Shown here piece by piece: positions 11,363-24,134 of a stretch of 64,000 nt of DNA. Origin of the DNA: Homarus americanus (lineage: Eukaryota; Arthropoda; Malacostraca; Decapoda; Nephropidae); contig NW_024756966.1 of NCBI RefSeq assembly GCF_018991925.1, forward strand, positions 1-64,000, given 5' to 3'. The notes under the pieces are model-generated. The model made no database searches, was not told where the DNA came from, and saw only the letters and a list, made by a program, of their open reading frames with translations. A program made the translations under genes and the position numbers. Numbering within the stretch: the stretch's first letter is position 1; each line of letters starts with the position of its first letter.

Positions 11363-11893
11363 TACCCTTAATCGAGACTGGCAAACCACTCCGGACTAAT
11401 TTCTGTTAAACCGGACACAAAATGCTCCGGATCTTCCAACGTGGTGGCAAAAATAGACAAACACTTTTGAATCACTAACCTGCAGCATAATATATATAAT
11501 TCTTGCTTGTCCTTCAGGCTAAACTCCTTCCTGGCCATCTTCTGACTTCATCTTGAAGTTGTCTTGTCTTTGGAAGCCATGTACATTATGCTTCCAATAT
11601 CTTCCCAGGCAGTAGAATCTCCCTGTTTGGTAGCTGCCTAAAACTTTTAGTAATATTACTTTGATACAACATGATAAATTAGACAAACAATGAAAATAAA
11701 CAAACAAAAGTTATTTACCAAGACCTTCTCTCTCAGAACAGAGGGATGGAGGGGGAGGGACGGATGGGAGATAAGACGGCTATATTTATAGCCTGTCTTT
11801 GTGTAGGAAGTCGACCACACTAGAAATAATTCATTTAAAATTTATATTTTTTACATAGAATATTCAGTTCATGACTACGATTATAAAATATTG

Positions 11894-12892
<999 letters not shown>

Positions 12893-12898
12893 TTTATT
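12893..12898 (-). terminator. poly(A) signal AATAAA of carrier gene
   Basis: TTTATT on the plus strand is AATAAA on the minus strand, 90 bases after the stop codon at 12988. A second one lies at 12598-12603. Confidence 0.5.
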
Positions 12899-12987
12899 AA
12901 CTATAGCACTAAAAAAAAATTGTCAAGCTAAATATCTTTACCTTTATCATGTTGATTACAAAATTATATAAAAAAAAAAATTTCCTA

Positions 12988-13179
12988 TCACCACTTGACT
13001 TCTTTCTTATATTCATCATTGACAGAAAACCTCTTGACTGATTCATAGCCAAGGATGATGGTAAATGAGAAGATAACCGACTGGAACAGACGAGGAGACA
13101 GACCCTTTGTGAAGACCCCCAGTTGTTCTTCTGACCACAAAATTCGAAAGGTGTGTCCAAAACCTCCTGTTCTCTGCAC
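12988..13179 (-). CDS. SLC25A44: carrier gene exon 5 (terminal)
   Basis: VQRTGGFGHTF through FTKGLSPRLFQSV and TIILGYESVKR to EVKW and TGA. This is the last transmembrane segment and C-terminus of the carrier. Confidence 0.92.
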   Translation of the reverse strand: MQRTGGFGHTFRILWSEEQLGVFTKGLSPRLFQSVIFSFTIILGYESVKRFSVNDEYKKEVKW

Positions 13180-15178
13180 CTTTATGTAATAGAATGAATG
13201 AAATTGTATAACAAAAAAGTCTACATATCTGTAAATTTAGTGTTTTGGTGGGTTCTTCCAAATTAATTTAACTAGACACATCTATAATATCTACAGGTGG
13301 TATTAAGGGAACTGTATAGCAATTATTAACGTGAGAGACTATCTAATATTCTATATGAAATACTGTTATTGCAAGATAATTATGAAGCATTCAATTACTA
13401 TGCAGAACAGCTGGTACAATAATACGATAATTTAACATGAACAAAATAGCATACTGAAAAGATTAACCCATTCAATGGGGCTCGTCTGAGTTTTGTAGCA
13501 CATGATCAAAGTCAAATCCCAGAGGCACGTTCACATTTGAATGGAGTAAGGTTCAACGTATAGAAATACTGTACAAAAATAAATTACATCAATACAATAA
13601 TGTATCACATTGATTTGATAGGCTTAAATGTGGATGAAATATATATACAGGTGCTCCTCTACTTACAAACGAGTTACGTTCCTGAGGCTTGTTTGTAAGT
13701 CCACCTTTACTCATGTAGATACCAAACATATTGTAAAATATGAAAAGATCATGGATATTTACTACAGCTATACCCTTTAATACAGCCTTAAAACCTGGTT
13801 AACCTTCTCCTCTTAGGTAATGTTTGTTCTCTCTGGAATTTTCTTCAAAATAAACAAGTCTCATCCACATTAAACACCTGTTCTGGCAGGTAACCCCCTC
13901 AGTGATGATGTTCGTATCTCTGAAAGTTTGTAAGTTGAACGTTCGTAAGCAGAGGAGCACCTGTATATACGTACCAATAATATCTCCTTTAGGTAGAATC
14001 CCTCAAACCTGAATCTCTCCGATAACCAGAATTGATATTTTCTCAGAAAATTCTGTAGGTCATGCAAGACTATGAAAACCACCTTGAAGATATAACCCTT
14101 ATAATTTATTTTATAATTCATTTTACAATTACTGGCAAATGAATGGTCTTGCTGGTCATGTTGTCCGCACGGTATTTGATCACGGTTAGTGGAGGCTCTG
14201 AGTAATGACGACTTATCTTCAGGAATTACTGTACACCCACTAAAAAATTATTCGGCACCCGCGTCATACTGTATCACGCCGTAAGGGTGCCGAATAATTT
14301 CTTAGTGGGTGTACATGATATTCATTTAGTAAGTGTCAGCAGAAGTGAACTTTTAGAAGAATTATCATCGGCCCAGAGAGAGAGTAATGCACACTAATGG
14401 CAGACTTACAACTGGAAGCTCCCCTTTGGTGGGTGTGCTCCAGAATTTACAAGATGTTCCTGATACCAGTATTAGCAAGGATAAGGTCAGTAGACTGATG
14501 GTATTGATTCATTCACCCCTTGTATACTGTATAGCTTTTATATTTTCATAATAAATTAATATTTTCATGGGAATCAGTATTTACCTATTGAAACACTGCA
14601 TTTGATATAAAAATATGAAATATATGATATGCTTTTAATAGTAAGGTGGCAGCAATGCCAACTACTGGTGGCTAAATGTTTCCCTACACCAAAGAAGCGA
14701 TAACTCCATATGAAGAACAGAGAGCACTTTTTTAACATACTGTAATTTAATTTTTACTTAAGAAAAAATAAGAAAACAGGAAAAATAAATTCAGGGTTTT
14801 CATTTGTGAATGAAAGATTGGACAATAAAAATTGCATTTAATTTTTATAACAGAAATTTCAGAAATTGGGGTATACAGGTACTGCACTGTACTGTACAGT
14901 ATTATAATTTCTCAACTTCTGTTTTGCCAGCTACCATCCTCAATAAAAATACTGTAGGTCCCAAATACAGAAATACTTCATGTATCCTTGTTTTATATAC
15001 AGGTTGACAATCCCTTATCCGAAATCCTTGGGACCAGATGCATTTCGGTTTTTGGAATTTTTCGGTTTTCAGAATGGTTAGGTTTTTTTTTTTTTTTACA
15101 GGGATCAGCCCACCCAGGCACAGGTCACTGACCCACATTGGGGCCTGGGGGCTAAAATATTATTATTATTATTATTAT

Positions 15179-15241
<63 letters not shown>

Positions 15242-18200
15242 TCATAGGTCTACTGTAGGTTGTGTTTCTCACTTTTGATCTTTTTTTCATTCTTGTATTT
15301 CTTTATTAGTATTATTATTAGTATTTTATCATTACAGTATTATTGTTATTATTATTATTATTGTTATCATTCTTATTTTATTTTTGTGCATTTCTTATTA
15401 AAAATATTATTTACTATGAATAATTATTTTTATTACTGTATTATCATTATTATTATTATTATAATTATTATTACTATTACATTTTCACCCCCCAGGCCTC
15501 GATGTGGGTCAGTGACCTGTGCTCAGGTGGGCTGTTACCCCCCCCCCCCCAAAAAAAAAATTGCTCCACAAAAAAACTTTCGGTTTTCAGAGCTTTTCGG
15601 TTTTTGGAATTTCGGATAAAGGGTTGTCGACCTGTACTTTATATCATACTCAAAAAAATTTCTAAACTAACCTGCAATCTGGCCCTCACAATATCTAGAG
15701 GATTTGTGAGTAGTACAGTTGTAACTCCTCCAAGTGGAGCTGCAATGCACTGCAACAGCAAAGTTGACGTCCCTTCAGGAGAAATGCGAGCTAGCTGCTC
15801 TGTGAACAAATGAATAAAAGGGACCGATTACAATTTACAGATTTGACTGCCACTTACACTAACATGCATAATTCCATGGTATGTACTCAATTAATGAAAA
15901 CAAGCTTAAAAATACTAGTTAATCTATTACCTTGATAAAAGTGGTAAAATGACCACCATAGTGCAGAGTTAGGGACATAAGCACTTATAGATGCCATGTA
16001 GCCTCGGTAAAATCCTCGTAAACCATCCTTTTTATATAGAGTTCTTACTATGTCAAGTGCAATCTGAAAAATGAAAAACCCATAAAGGATATATAAAAAC
16101 AGATCTTGTACTAAAAGGTAAATATTAATATATGGTATTCAAAACCCACAAAAAACATATTTTTAACATCAACTCCAAAGGAAAAGTACTTTTCTGGGTG
16201 GCATATAGTCGACCCTCAATTTGCACATTGTTTTTTAGCGTGGTTTCCCTTATACACAGTCATGTATTTGTGACCTTTATTTTTTGTACATGGTCTGTAC
16301 ACAGTTTAGTATGGTTGCCACTTGGGCCTGAGGAGTACGCCACACATGACACATGAATCCCACCACACCAAATGAACATGTTTTTGAAAAATTTAAATGG
16401 TGTAAAACTTAACTGAAGGGCAGAGAAGCACTCTTTGTTGGGTGTATTTACAGATTCTCAAATTGCAGTTTAGTGAACCAAAGAAATTTAAGAACCTTAA
16501 TAGACAACACAATGGTGCTCAACTTTAGCCGCATCCCTGTTAAGGGGGCCTTCAATTATGATAACTGCAAAAATGAAAATACCATGCACACCAAATGTAT
16601 TCAATATAGTTAATAAACCTGCAAACCTTTTTGTAAAAACTGAGAGACAATTTCCTGTTCCAGCATAATAAGGATCCAAATATTGAGGTGAACAAACATC
16701 AAAGCCACTGGATCTCATCAATACTAATGAGGAGGGCATAGTGCTAAAGAGCATCGTTTTATGCCAAGATGCTGTTGCTTGACGTAATTTCTTATGGTGC
16801 TGGATGTGTGGCCACAGATCTTGAAGTGTAGTGGTAACACTGACAGTGCTTCGACTTTGTCAAGTCACTCAACAGTGTCTCATGAAAGGCTGATAATTAA
16901 ATTGGAAGGGCATGGAATTTAAGAGAACACCCCAGCATGGATCAAAGATTTTTTTCATGACTGCAAGCAGTGTGGTGATGAATGGCATAAAATCATTGTG
17001 TACCTGTGGCAAACAGGGTATCATAAGGCAGTGCGATGAGACCAACGTTGTTTGTTTGTTTCATAATTAATGTGCCAGATGCTATTCCTTCCTCCATACA
17101 ATTGTTTACTGTATATGTGATAAACAAAGTTATTCAAGTAAATTAAAAACCTAACAGACTGTGAAGCTTCAAGAGTGGTCAAAGGAATAGCTGTTAAGTT
17201 TCAATGTTACAAAATGCAAGAGTATGCACCTAGGTTAGACCAACAGTATCACATATCCCAATGTGGCATAGAATTTCTTTGAAACATCAATACATGTACC
17301 TGTAATTTATGCCAGGTGTGAAAATGACCTGGGTGTATATGTTTACAACAAAAAGGAGTTTTCTAACCATTATGAGAAATAGGCATATAAATAAAAGGAA
17401 TTCATACAGATAGTCTTGTGAGCATAGAACATATTTCCCATAGGCCCTTACTATTTTTTATAGTTTCCATTTGCATGATGACTTTATAAGAACATAACCA
17501 CAGCGTAAACTGAGGGCCGACTGTATAAAACAAACCCTGCACTTATTTTTAACCTTGAGCTGTACATTATAAGCCTTTATATATGTCTTTCATTTCATGG
17601 ATTACTTCCCCAAACACTGTATTGCCCATTAGACCCAGCCCTTGCCCTCTATGGATTTGCCAACTGTGGGAGAATTCTGTAACATAAACCTCCCTCCAGT
17701 TGGTGAGGGATTAATGTATTTTCTCTTAAAAATCAATGTCCTGCAAATATGACACTTCACATGTTCACTTCATAACTATCAGAGAAATCACAATGAAAAC
17801 ATTTTACCTGTGGTTTTCGTTGGCCTTGGTAATCAATGTTGAGTGGGTTGACGACAGCCTTTGATTTTCCTCGACCTTCCAATTGCCCTAACACCATCAT
17901 ATGTTGTGAAATAACATCAAAAGGAACAATGATGGTCTGGCCAACTAGGGAAGCACATCCACCCCCAATTAATGCTCGAATCCGGGAGTCTTGTACACCT
18001 CGCTGCTGCAGGAATTGACGCACATTCTCATAGGTGGTAATGTAAAAGATCCCTGAGACTAACTGAAAGGCACTCACCCAGAAACCTTTGTACAGACCAC
18101 CAAAACCTGTTGAAAAAGTAGCAGTTAACCTGATGAAATTATCTCCTAAACATCATGAGAACATATTGCTTAAGCAACTCTTAATTTTATGATGACTAAC

Positions 18201-19496
18201 AACAAGGTAAACAAGTATTACTCCTTTGATCAAGCTTTAAATACAATATAGCATAGTAATCTTTATAGATTCTAGGCAGTCTGCTAACTTAATTTAGCTT
18301 ACATTTCCAAACTACCAAGTCACAAACTAAAAATGTAATACCTCTGTAGAGGTACAGCACCTATAAAACATCTGATAAATACATTATGATTAAAAATCCT
18401 GATAATTTCTATCAAACTTTTGGTCTATACCTGATACAGTAAAGATTCTCTTATAATTCAAACTGAATGATCTACTGTATACAGTTAGAGGCCACACTAT
18501 TACTTCGGTCTCTTCCAAGTGCGAGAAACAACCCTCTCATTGATACAATACAGTAGTGGTATTGGATATCACAGGCCTGATGGCACATTAAGGATAATGT
18601 GGATACAGTACATATGGAGGCAGTGTGGCAGACACTGCACTCAAATGCTGTAACTTCCGAGGATCAAACCAGTGACCCTTAGGATAAGAGGTGGGCACTA
18701 TATCCACTTAGCCAATGCACCCCATCATATACCAGTATCTCTCTCATCAGTATCGTAACACCATATGACATATACTGTACTGTATGCAGTATTCAGTACA
18801 TACTGGTACAGTATGATTAAAACAAAGCCAAGGACTAAACATATAAAAATTATTATAGAATCATTGCAACAGCTTACTTTAAGTTTTAAATCTATTAAGC
18901 TAGGTTACAATACATATGAATAACGTCTTCACTCTTGCTTCCCCCAAAAAGTGTACAGTACTCTAATATACCTGTATACCGTACTGTACCATACTGTAGA
19001 TTTTATCATTGTTCTACAGTACCCCATTAATATCCTTTTAATACACATGATCTCAAGAAGTTTAAATACATGCAAAAAAAACTCAATGGCTTCCACTTAT
19101 ATTGAGGAATAAACAAGAGTATGAAGACCGACAATGAACTTCTCAATAAGTTTATAAAAAGAAATAGCAAACAAAATTATGAAAATGCAACATTAGTGTC
19201 TAGACTACACTGTACAAAATACTTGGTAATGTACCTTCATATTTGAATATCTTCTGGAATGCATCAAATGTGCCCTTATAAATTTCAGAGTGCCTCTGAA
19301 TTTGGATACGTGTCTTGATGACGGTGAATGGGTAGAGCATACATCTTACTGAAAAGGAGCTCAGCATGGACAATGGAAAAAACTTGTATTTGTTCATCAT
19401 ATCCCATTCAATTGTCCGTATGTAGTGGCCACCACCATCGATATTTGGGACACCAAGTGACTCCATGGTTCTTTGGGAGATAGTACCATGGGACAT
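12988..19496 (-). CDS. SLC25A44: SLC25A44-like mitochondrial carrier (5 exons, 337 aa)
   Basis: Inner-membrane solute carrier of the SLC25 family. The mammalian SLC25A44 is proposed to import branched-chain amino acids. Exons at 19496-19235, 18106-17808, 16063-15931, 15799-15672 and 13179-12988 join in phase at consensus splice sites (intron phases 1, 0, 1, 0) into 337 residues. The three carrier repeats have signatures PFTVIK (56-61), PFDVIS (149-154) and PLDIVR (265-270). The first two depart from Px[DE]xx[KR] in the same way as vertebrate SLC25A44. Other matching blocks are TIEWDMMNKYKF, GGGCASLV, DGLRGFYRGYMAS, VPNSALWW and GYESVKR. Start: the first ATG at 19496 has an in-frame TGA six bases upstream; a second ATG at residue 11 fits the vertebrate start better and has a strong context. 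Introns carry Tigger-type elements and a LINE remnant. Confidence 0.93.
13648..13963 (-). mobile_element. Tigger-derived MITE keeping a DDE fragment (316 bp)
   Basis: Termini CAGGTGCTCCTCTACTTACA and near complement, flanked by TA, in the last intron of the carrier gene. The minus strand around 13800-13900 reads LPEQVFNVDET followed by CLF, the block around the first catalytic Asp of Tigger transposases (xNxDETxLFW). A frame break follows directly. Everything else of the transposase is gone. Confidence 0.82.
14230..14315. repeat. 86-bp foldback (31-bp arms)
   Basis: 14230-14260 (TGTACACCCACTAAAAAATT...) is the reverse complement of 14285-14315 with one mismatch, around a 24-bp loop. Probably a tiny inverted-repeat transposon; no clear target duplication. 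Lies in an intron of the carrier gene. Confidence 0.85.
15000..15634. mobile_element. composite inverted-repeat element, copy 1 (635 bp)
   Basis: Outer termini CAGGTTGACAATCCCTTATC and its complement (GGGTTGTCGACCTG) are flanked by TA, a Tigger-type outline. Inside, after a T-run, lies a second inverted repeat whose arms (15101-15154 and 15487-15540) contain CAGCCCACCCAGGCACAGGT. Between the arms are (TAA)n and (TTA)n tracts. The same composite recurs in opposite orientation at 48502-49010. Located in the last intron of the carrier gene. Confidence 0.85.
15672..15799 (-). CDS. SLC25A44: carrier gene exon 4
   Basis: EQLARISPEG to LLTNPLDIVRARLQ, containing the third signature motif. Flanked by TTGTTCACAG and CAG|GTTAGT. 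Confidence 0.92.
15931..16063 (-). CDS. SLC25A44: carrier gene exon 3
   Basis: Begins IALDIVRTLYKKDGLRG, then YRGYMAS and VPNSALWWSFYHFYQ. The acceptor TCATTTTTCAG and the donor CAAG|GTAATA are good. It ends in phase 1. Confidence 0.92.
16206..17523 (+). mobile_element. degenerate TIR element containing LINE RT remnant
   Basis: The left end TAGTCGACCCTCAATTTGC and the right end (GTAAACTGAGGGCCGACTG) are an imperfect inverted pair flanked by TA, inside intron 2 of the carrier gene. Between 16843 and 17460 the plus strand keeps pieces of a non-LTR reverse transcriptase: VSHERLIIKLEGHG, then WIKDFF and, further on, LQEWSK and the DLGVYV-like region. Many stops. Confidence 0.6.
17808..18106 (-). 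CDS. SLC25A44: carrier gene exon 2
   Basis: The acceptor TTTTTCAACAG joins GGLYKGFWVSAFQLVSG in phase. The exon spans the second carrier repeat with ITTYENVRQF, GGGCASLVGQ and VPFDVISQHMM, and ends GQRKPQ before GTAAAA. Confidence 0.92.
18655..18724 (-). mobile_element. tRNA-derived SINE head
   Basis: The reverse strand reads GGTGCATTGGCTAAGTGG (box A TGGCTAAGTGG) and about 35 bases later GGTTTGATCCT (box B-like). This is the layout of a tRNA-derived SINE. The tail may extend left to about 18530. Lies in the first intron of the carrier gene. Confidence 0.5.
19235..19496 (-). CDS. SLC25A44: carrier gene exon 1 (coding)
   Basis: Codes for residues 1-87 plus one base: the N-terminus and first transmembrane repeat, including YPFTVIKTRIQIQ and TFDAFQKIFKYEG. 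The donor is GAAG|GTACAT. An untranslated 5' exon may exist further right. Confidence 0.88.
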
Positions 19497-20887
19497 TCTT
19501 CACCAAATCTTTCAGTGCTGTGTTACCATCTCATTACTAAGAAACACATGGAAGCTATAGCTACTGTACCTTTGGCACAAATTTGTGAGGTTTCAATTAA
19601 TAACATGTACAGTATCACATTTCTAAAGGTCATAGCATTTCTTGCAATACCTTGAGCTGCATATGGTTTTCAATTGTTTCCATTAAATATAAAATTATTC
19701 TAAATATCTTCATATATTACAAGAATATAATTCGTAATTTTATTTTTCAATTTTGTTGATTTATTGAAAATTTAAAACCTGTACATGTAAACACACTTCC
19801 AAAATCCAGGGGTTGTCACTAAATTTCTAGTTGAAACATTTCTTCACTCAATGACATCAGAAATTTTGAAGGTAGCATGGATCAAAGTTCATAATATTTG
19901 CCCCTGACTCATCCAATGTTGTTATGGTGAAACACATCTTGTTGATGTGTGTTGACAGTGCTTCAGTACAACATCTGAAGAGAGAAAAAAAAAACACAAT
20001 AACACAATACCAGATACATATCCTACATATTTCCTGAACAGGTTAGGTTTGCATGTGACTGAATTCAGTAGAGTAATTTAAGAACAGTGTCATCAGTTTC
20101 AATCGATCAGAACAAATCCCGAACAAATAACGGAAATAAGGAATGTCCATGACTGGACAGATGACCACTGCATTACTGTACTGTATTTATAACAAGAACC
20201 AGGGGAAAACAAAATTACAATAATACTGGTAGATATTCCTCCATGTTTTGGGATAGTCATGAGGCAGGAAAGATGTTATCTTCCATAAAAAACAAAACTT
20301 CTATAGTTAATGATTAACCTGGGTCCATGTTCCACAGCATTACAAGATTAGGTTCATATTTTAATTATTTTTCTTACTTTGTGTAATTCTAATCTTACAT
20401 TCCTTTCCTACAGTTTCATCATTAGCAGGTGGTATAAGTGAAGCTATACTGCAATGCTGCTGGAATGAAAAAACAACATATACAAATACAGTACACACCA
20501 ACTGTAAGTGATTATCATGCATGAAATAGTTGCAAGGAAATTAAAAGTAGTACTAATCTAAAAACTGCTAGTTCAGCTATTTAAACACTGTTCCGGTTTC
20601 AAATATAGCTATCACACACTACAGTAAGCACCAGGAAATCTGCAAATAAATTTTAAATATATTTTCGAATCTATTAAAAGCAACCACATATAAACTTTTT
20701 AAATGTTATTTGCATCTTTTTCTCCAAAGACCAAAAACTCGCATTTTATTAAATACAAGTTGTGTTGTATACTTTTAAAAGGTTCCATTAAAAATGTGTA
20801 GTTGTACTCCATAGAAGATAAAAGATTTCTTACCTTGAGAAAATGGCAGAAAATGCATAAGGAATGTGTTGTGCGCAATATCACATA
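19497..20887. other. upstream of carrier start; no gene recognised
   Basis: Contains whatever 5' UTR or intron precedes the carrier start codon. TTTCTTAG at about 19537 (minus strand) could be the acceptor of a 5' UTR intron. Otherwise AT-rich and featureless. Confidence 0.4.
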
Positions 20888-21524
20888 CAGCTGTACCCCG
20901 CTTAACGCGGTTTCACTTAACGCGATTTCTCATATACGCGGTGCCTCGCCAGAACCGAACTTTCACTTAACGTGGTTCATCTACTCATATACGCGGGAAG
21001 CGGCGCGGGCACGATGCACACAAGGTCGCCCAGTCATCAAAATATTACCGAGTTCTTCACCCGCCACCCACCACAGCCGGCCCAAGTCAGTGATAGTGAT
21101 AATTATAGTGAGGATATGGACTTATATGGACTTTGAGGGGTTTGACAAAGAGGCCCTGCAAGCCTCTATGGTGGATAGTGATACAATTGATACAAGTGAT
21201 ACAGGTGAGGGCCAATAATCTGCCCTCTGCCTCGGAACCAACCCCCATCCCATTGTGCCCAGCCATCTTTTCTACTAATGTAAGTGTTAAAAAACCTAAT
21301 ATTATTGATATTTCTCTTAATTATTAATTGTGTGTGCATACCATCATGAAGTTAAGATAATATTTTTACTACAACATAGTTGTGTGTCGTCAAAAAGTGG
21401 AGTTTGGGGGTCGGGCCAGCTCTATTGGAATTAATCCCATATGTTCTGTTGTTCACTTAACGCGGTTTTCACTTAACGCGGTACCCTGTGGGTTCAATTG
21501 ACCGCGTTAAGCGGGGTACAACTG
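20888..21524 (+). mobile_element. Tigger-type element with C-terminal tail (637 bp)
   Basis: Termini CAGCTGTACCCCGCTTAACG and near complement, flanked by TA, with repeated CACTTAACGCG inside both ends. A plus-strand remnant at 21035-21220 reads NITEFFTRHPPQPAQVSDSD, then MDFEGFDKEALQASMVDSD. It matches the tail in the element at 4200-5220. The 3' portion also matches 8200-8436. Confidence 0.85.
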
Positions 21525-22514
21525 TATTACTGTATAATCCGAAATCGACAGAAGAAAACAGGGTGCCATGTTTAGATTGTAGAAAGGACTTTTTTTTTTT
21601 TGCATAAAATGAATTTTATTTTTAGAAGAATAAAATAGAAAATATATACCTGTACTTGTATTTGTAATATTTTAGGTAAGGTTAAGTTGGTTAGTTTTCT
21701 TCATTTTAAGAATTATTAATTATAGAATATAGCTGCACTTAAAAAAAATCTATGACATGATTCAACACTCCATCACAGAAAATAAATACATGTACTGCAT
21801 TGCAGCGAAGGAAAGTTCCTCAGAAGATGGAAAACAAAAAAATGTGTAATAATGCAAAACACATTCCCCCTGCAGTTTATGTCAGTTCCTTGAGATAAGA
21901 AGCTTGTTATTTTTCTATGATAATCAAAGTCTGGGAACTTCTCGCAGTACAGTACAAGATACTGCTACGTTATAAAATTTGTTGTTATAAAATGATCCAA
22001 ACTAACCTATCTAACTTAATTTGCTTATGGTAAACATTACGGTATTACTGTACAGTACAATATTTTACTTTCTGTCAACACAGAAACCTTAGGAATTTTA
22101 TCTTTGCAATCAATAGTTAAAAACAATTGCAAGACCCTTTTCTTCTTTGATGTTTCCCTCGCAAACGACTTTTACCTGTATATGCAAAAGAAAATTTCGA
22201 AGATTTGTGAGGTACAAAAGTAAAAATTTACCAACATTATTATATTATTTGGATTAAGTTGATTTAGATTAGGTTAGTCGGTTTCCTTTTATGAATGATA
22301 ATTTATATAAGGTAACAGTATGTGTATGTGATACTTTGCTAAGTTCCTAGTCTCACATCATAATAACAAAGGCACTCATGATTCTATGCCTGTTAAATAA
22401 AGATTAACTGTTATTTTAATTACTTGATTTACAGTAATTCTCTTTACCGTTAATCGACCTATTAGTCCATTGGGTGGTCAGCCACATCTATATGGAATAT
22501 ACTGACTCAATATT
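21525..22514. other. no gene recognised
   Basis: AT-rich non-coding DNA with scattered TACAGTA words. Confidence 0.4.
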
Positions 22515-22605
22515 ATATTTGTACCTGCACCAGTGTTGATCAAGTCTGGTCTTGAATGAACTCACACTCGGTGCAGTCACAACACGTTGTCTCCGGCAAA
22601 TTGTT
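22515..22605 (-). mobile_element. LINE 3' coding fragment
   Basis: Read on the minus strand it matches the LINE at 8474-9334 just before its 3' end (NNLPE, then CTECEF and the TTCAAGACCAGACTTGATCA region). About 90 bp only. Confidence 0.65.
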
Positions 22606-22684
22606 CATTAATACTGAAGCAGATGGCTAACACCAAAAGTTGTTCGATTTTGTTAATTTTTTTCACATATATTCTTTGGTGATA

Positions 22685-24134
22685 CAGGTTGTACCTCTCT
22701 AGTCCGGCAACCTCGGAACCTGACCGGTGCCGGACCATGGAAATTCACCCTTTTCCTGGATAGATTGTGACTTGTGCTTATGCTTGGAAGCACTAGCACC
22801 ACTTTCTCTGCATCATGGTCTCTTTAAAGACATATTGAAGGGTTAAATGTCGTATAGCAGCTTCTCAAATTTCGCGAGTTTTTAATTCTTAACGTATTTT
22901 ATTGGAACAAAAAAAAAATAAATAAAAATTTTGACGGCGGAAACTTGAATTTCGACGGGTTTGAACGGCCCGCCAACGTGCAGACGATGGGCATAATCGT
23001 GTAAACAGCGTCATTTCTCTTATGTACAAAAGATTCATTATTGTTTATTACTGAATGCCTTTTTTATTGAATTAATGTTTATGTGTGCAAAATGAGCAAT
23101 ACAATTCATTAATAATACGTAGAATATTAAAACACACGAGGAAATGACACAGCATTGTTTTCGTTGATTACAAAACCAGTGACTGACTGGTTCTACATAT
23201 AAAACTGAAGAAAATAAGACCTTGGCTGTAGCTGTAGTAAAATTAATATGGTTGTTTTAAGTAATGTTATTTAATGATAATAAATGGAAATAAATGGAAC
23301 AATAGAAGTAGCTAACGATAATGGTTAAGAAAAAAGGGAGATCGCGTATGTAAGTGCGCATGCGCACACGTGAAAACATATCATTACTTTACATAAGAAT
23401 ATGAAAGCAACACTTGTTTACTGTTCATATATATTTTAATTAATGTTTCTGAATTTCTTTTTATTGAATTAATGTTTGTGTGTGCAAAATTAACAATACA
23501 ATTTATTAATAATACGTGGAATATTAGAGGAGACGAGACGGCTGCCGGCATTGTTTATGTTAAAGCTTACAAAACCAGTGACTGATTGGTTCTACATATA
23601 AAACTGAAAAAAAATAAGACCCTGATTTTAGCTGTAGTAAAATTAATGTAAAAACATTAATATGGTTGTTTGAAGTACCTGTAATGTTATTTAATGTTAA
23701 TAAATGGAACAATATAAGTAGCTAACCATTAATGGTAAAAAAAAAAGTGAGACTGCGCGTATGTAAGTGCGCACGTGAAAACATATCGTCATTACTCTAT
23801 ATAAGAATATGAAAGCAACACTTATTTACTGCTCATATATATTGAAGGGTTAAATGTTGTACACTGTATAGACAAGCAGAGAGAGAGAGAAAGCAGCCGA
23901 ACTGCCGGATGTAAACAAACCTTAATTTCCCGCGGCTTTGTTTTTTTTTTTAAGGGGATTAGCCCACCCGGGCATAAGTCACTGACCCACATTGGGGCCT
24001 GAGGGGCAAAAATTTAATACTCCTGTAATAATAATAATAATTCAGATAAGTGAAAAAAAAGCTGCCTATCTACCTATTGGACAAACTAAAATCGTTCCGG
24101 ACCACAGAATGCCGGACAAGAGAGGTACAACCTG
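22685..24134. mobile_element. Tigger-type element with internal tandem duplication (1450 bp)
   Basis: Termini CAGGTTGTACCTCTCTAGTC and its complement, flanked by TA. The middle is a direct duplication of ~0.41 kb (about 23040-23436 and 23437-23845), each with AACCAGTGACTGA followed by GGTTCTACATATAAAACTGA. One arm of the CAGCCCACC element lies at 23939-24020. No transposase frame remains. Confidence 0.82.
23040..23845 (+). repeat. ~0.41-kb tandem duplication inside element
   Basis: Two diverged head-to-tail copies sharing TTTTTATTGAATTAATGTTT near the start and AGAATATGAAAGCAACACTT near the end. Confidence 0.8.

Noticed and set aside
15038..15619. Asn- and Tyr-rich frames
   Set aside because: Products of (TAA)n and (TTA)n tracts inside the composite element.
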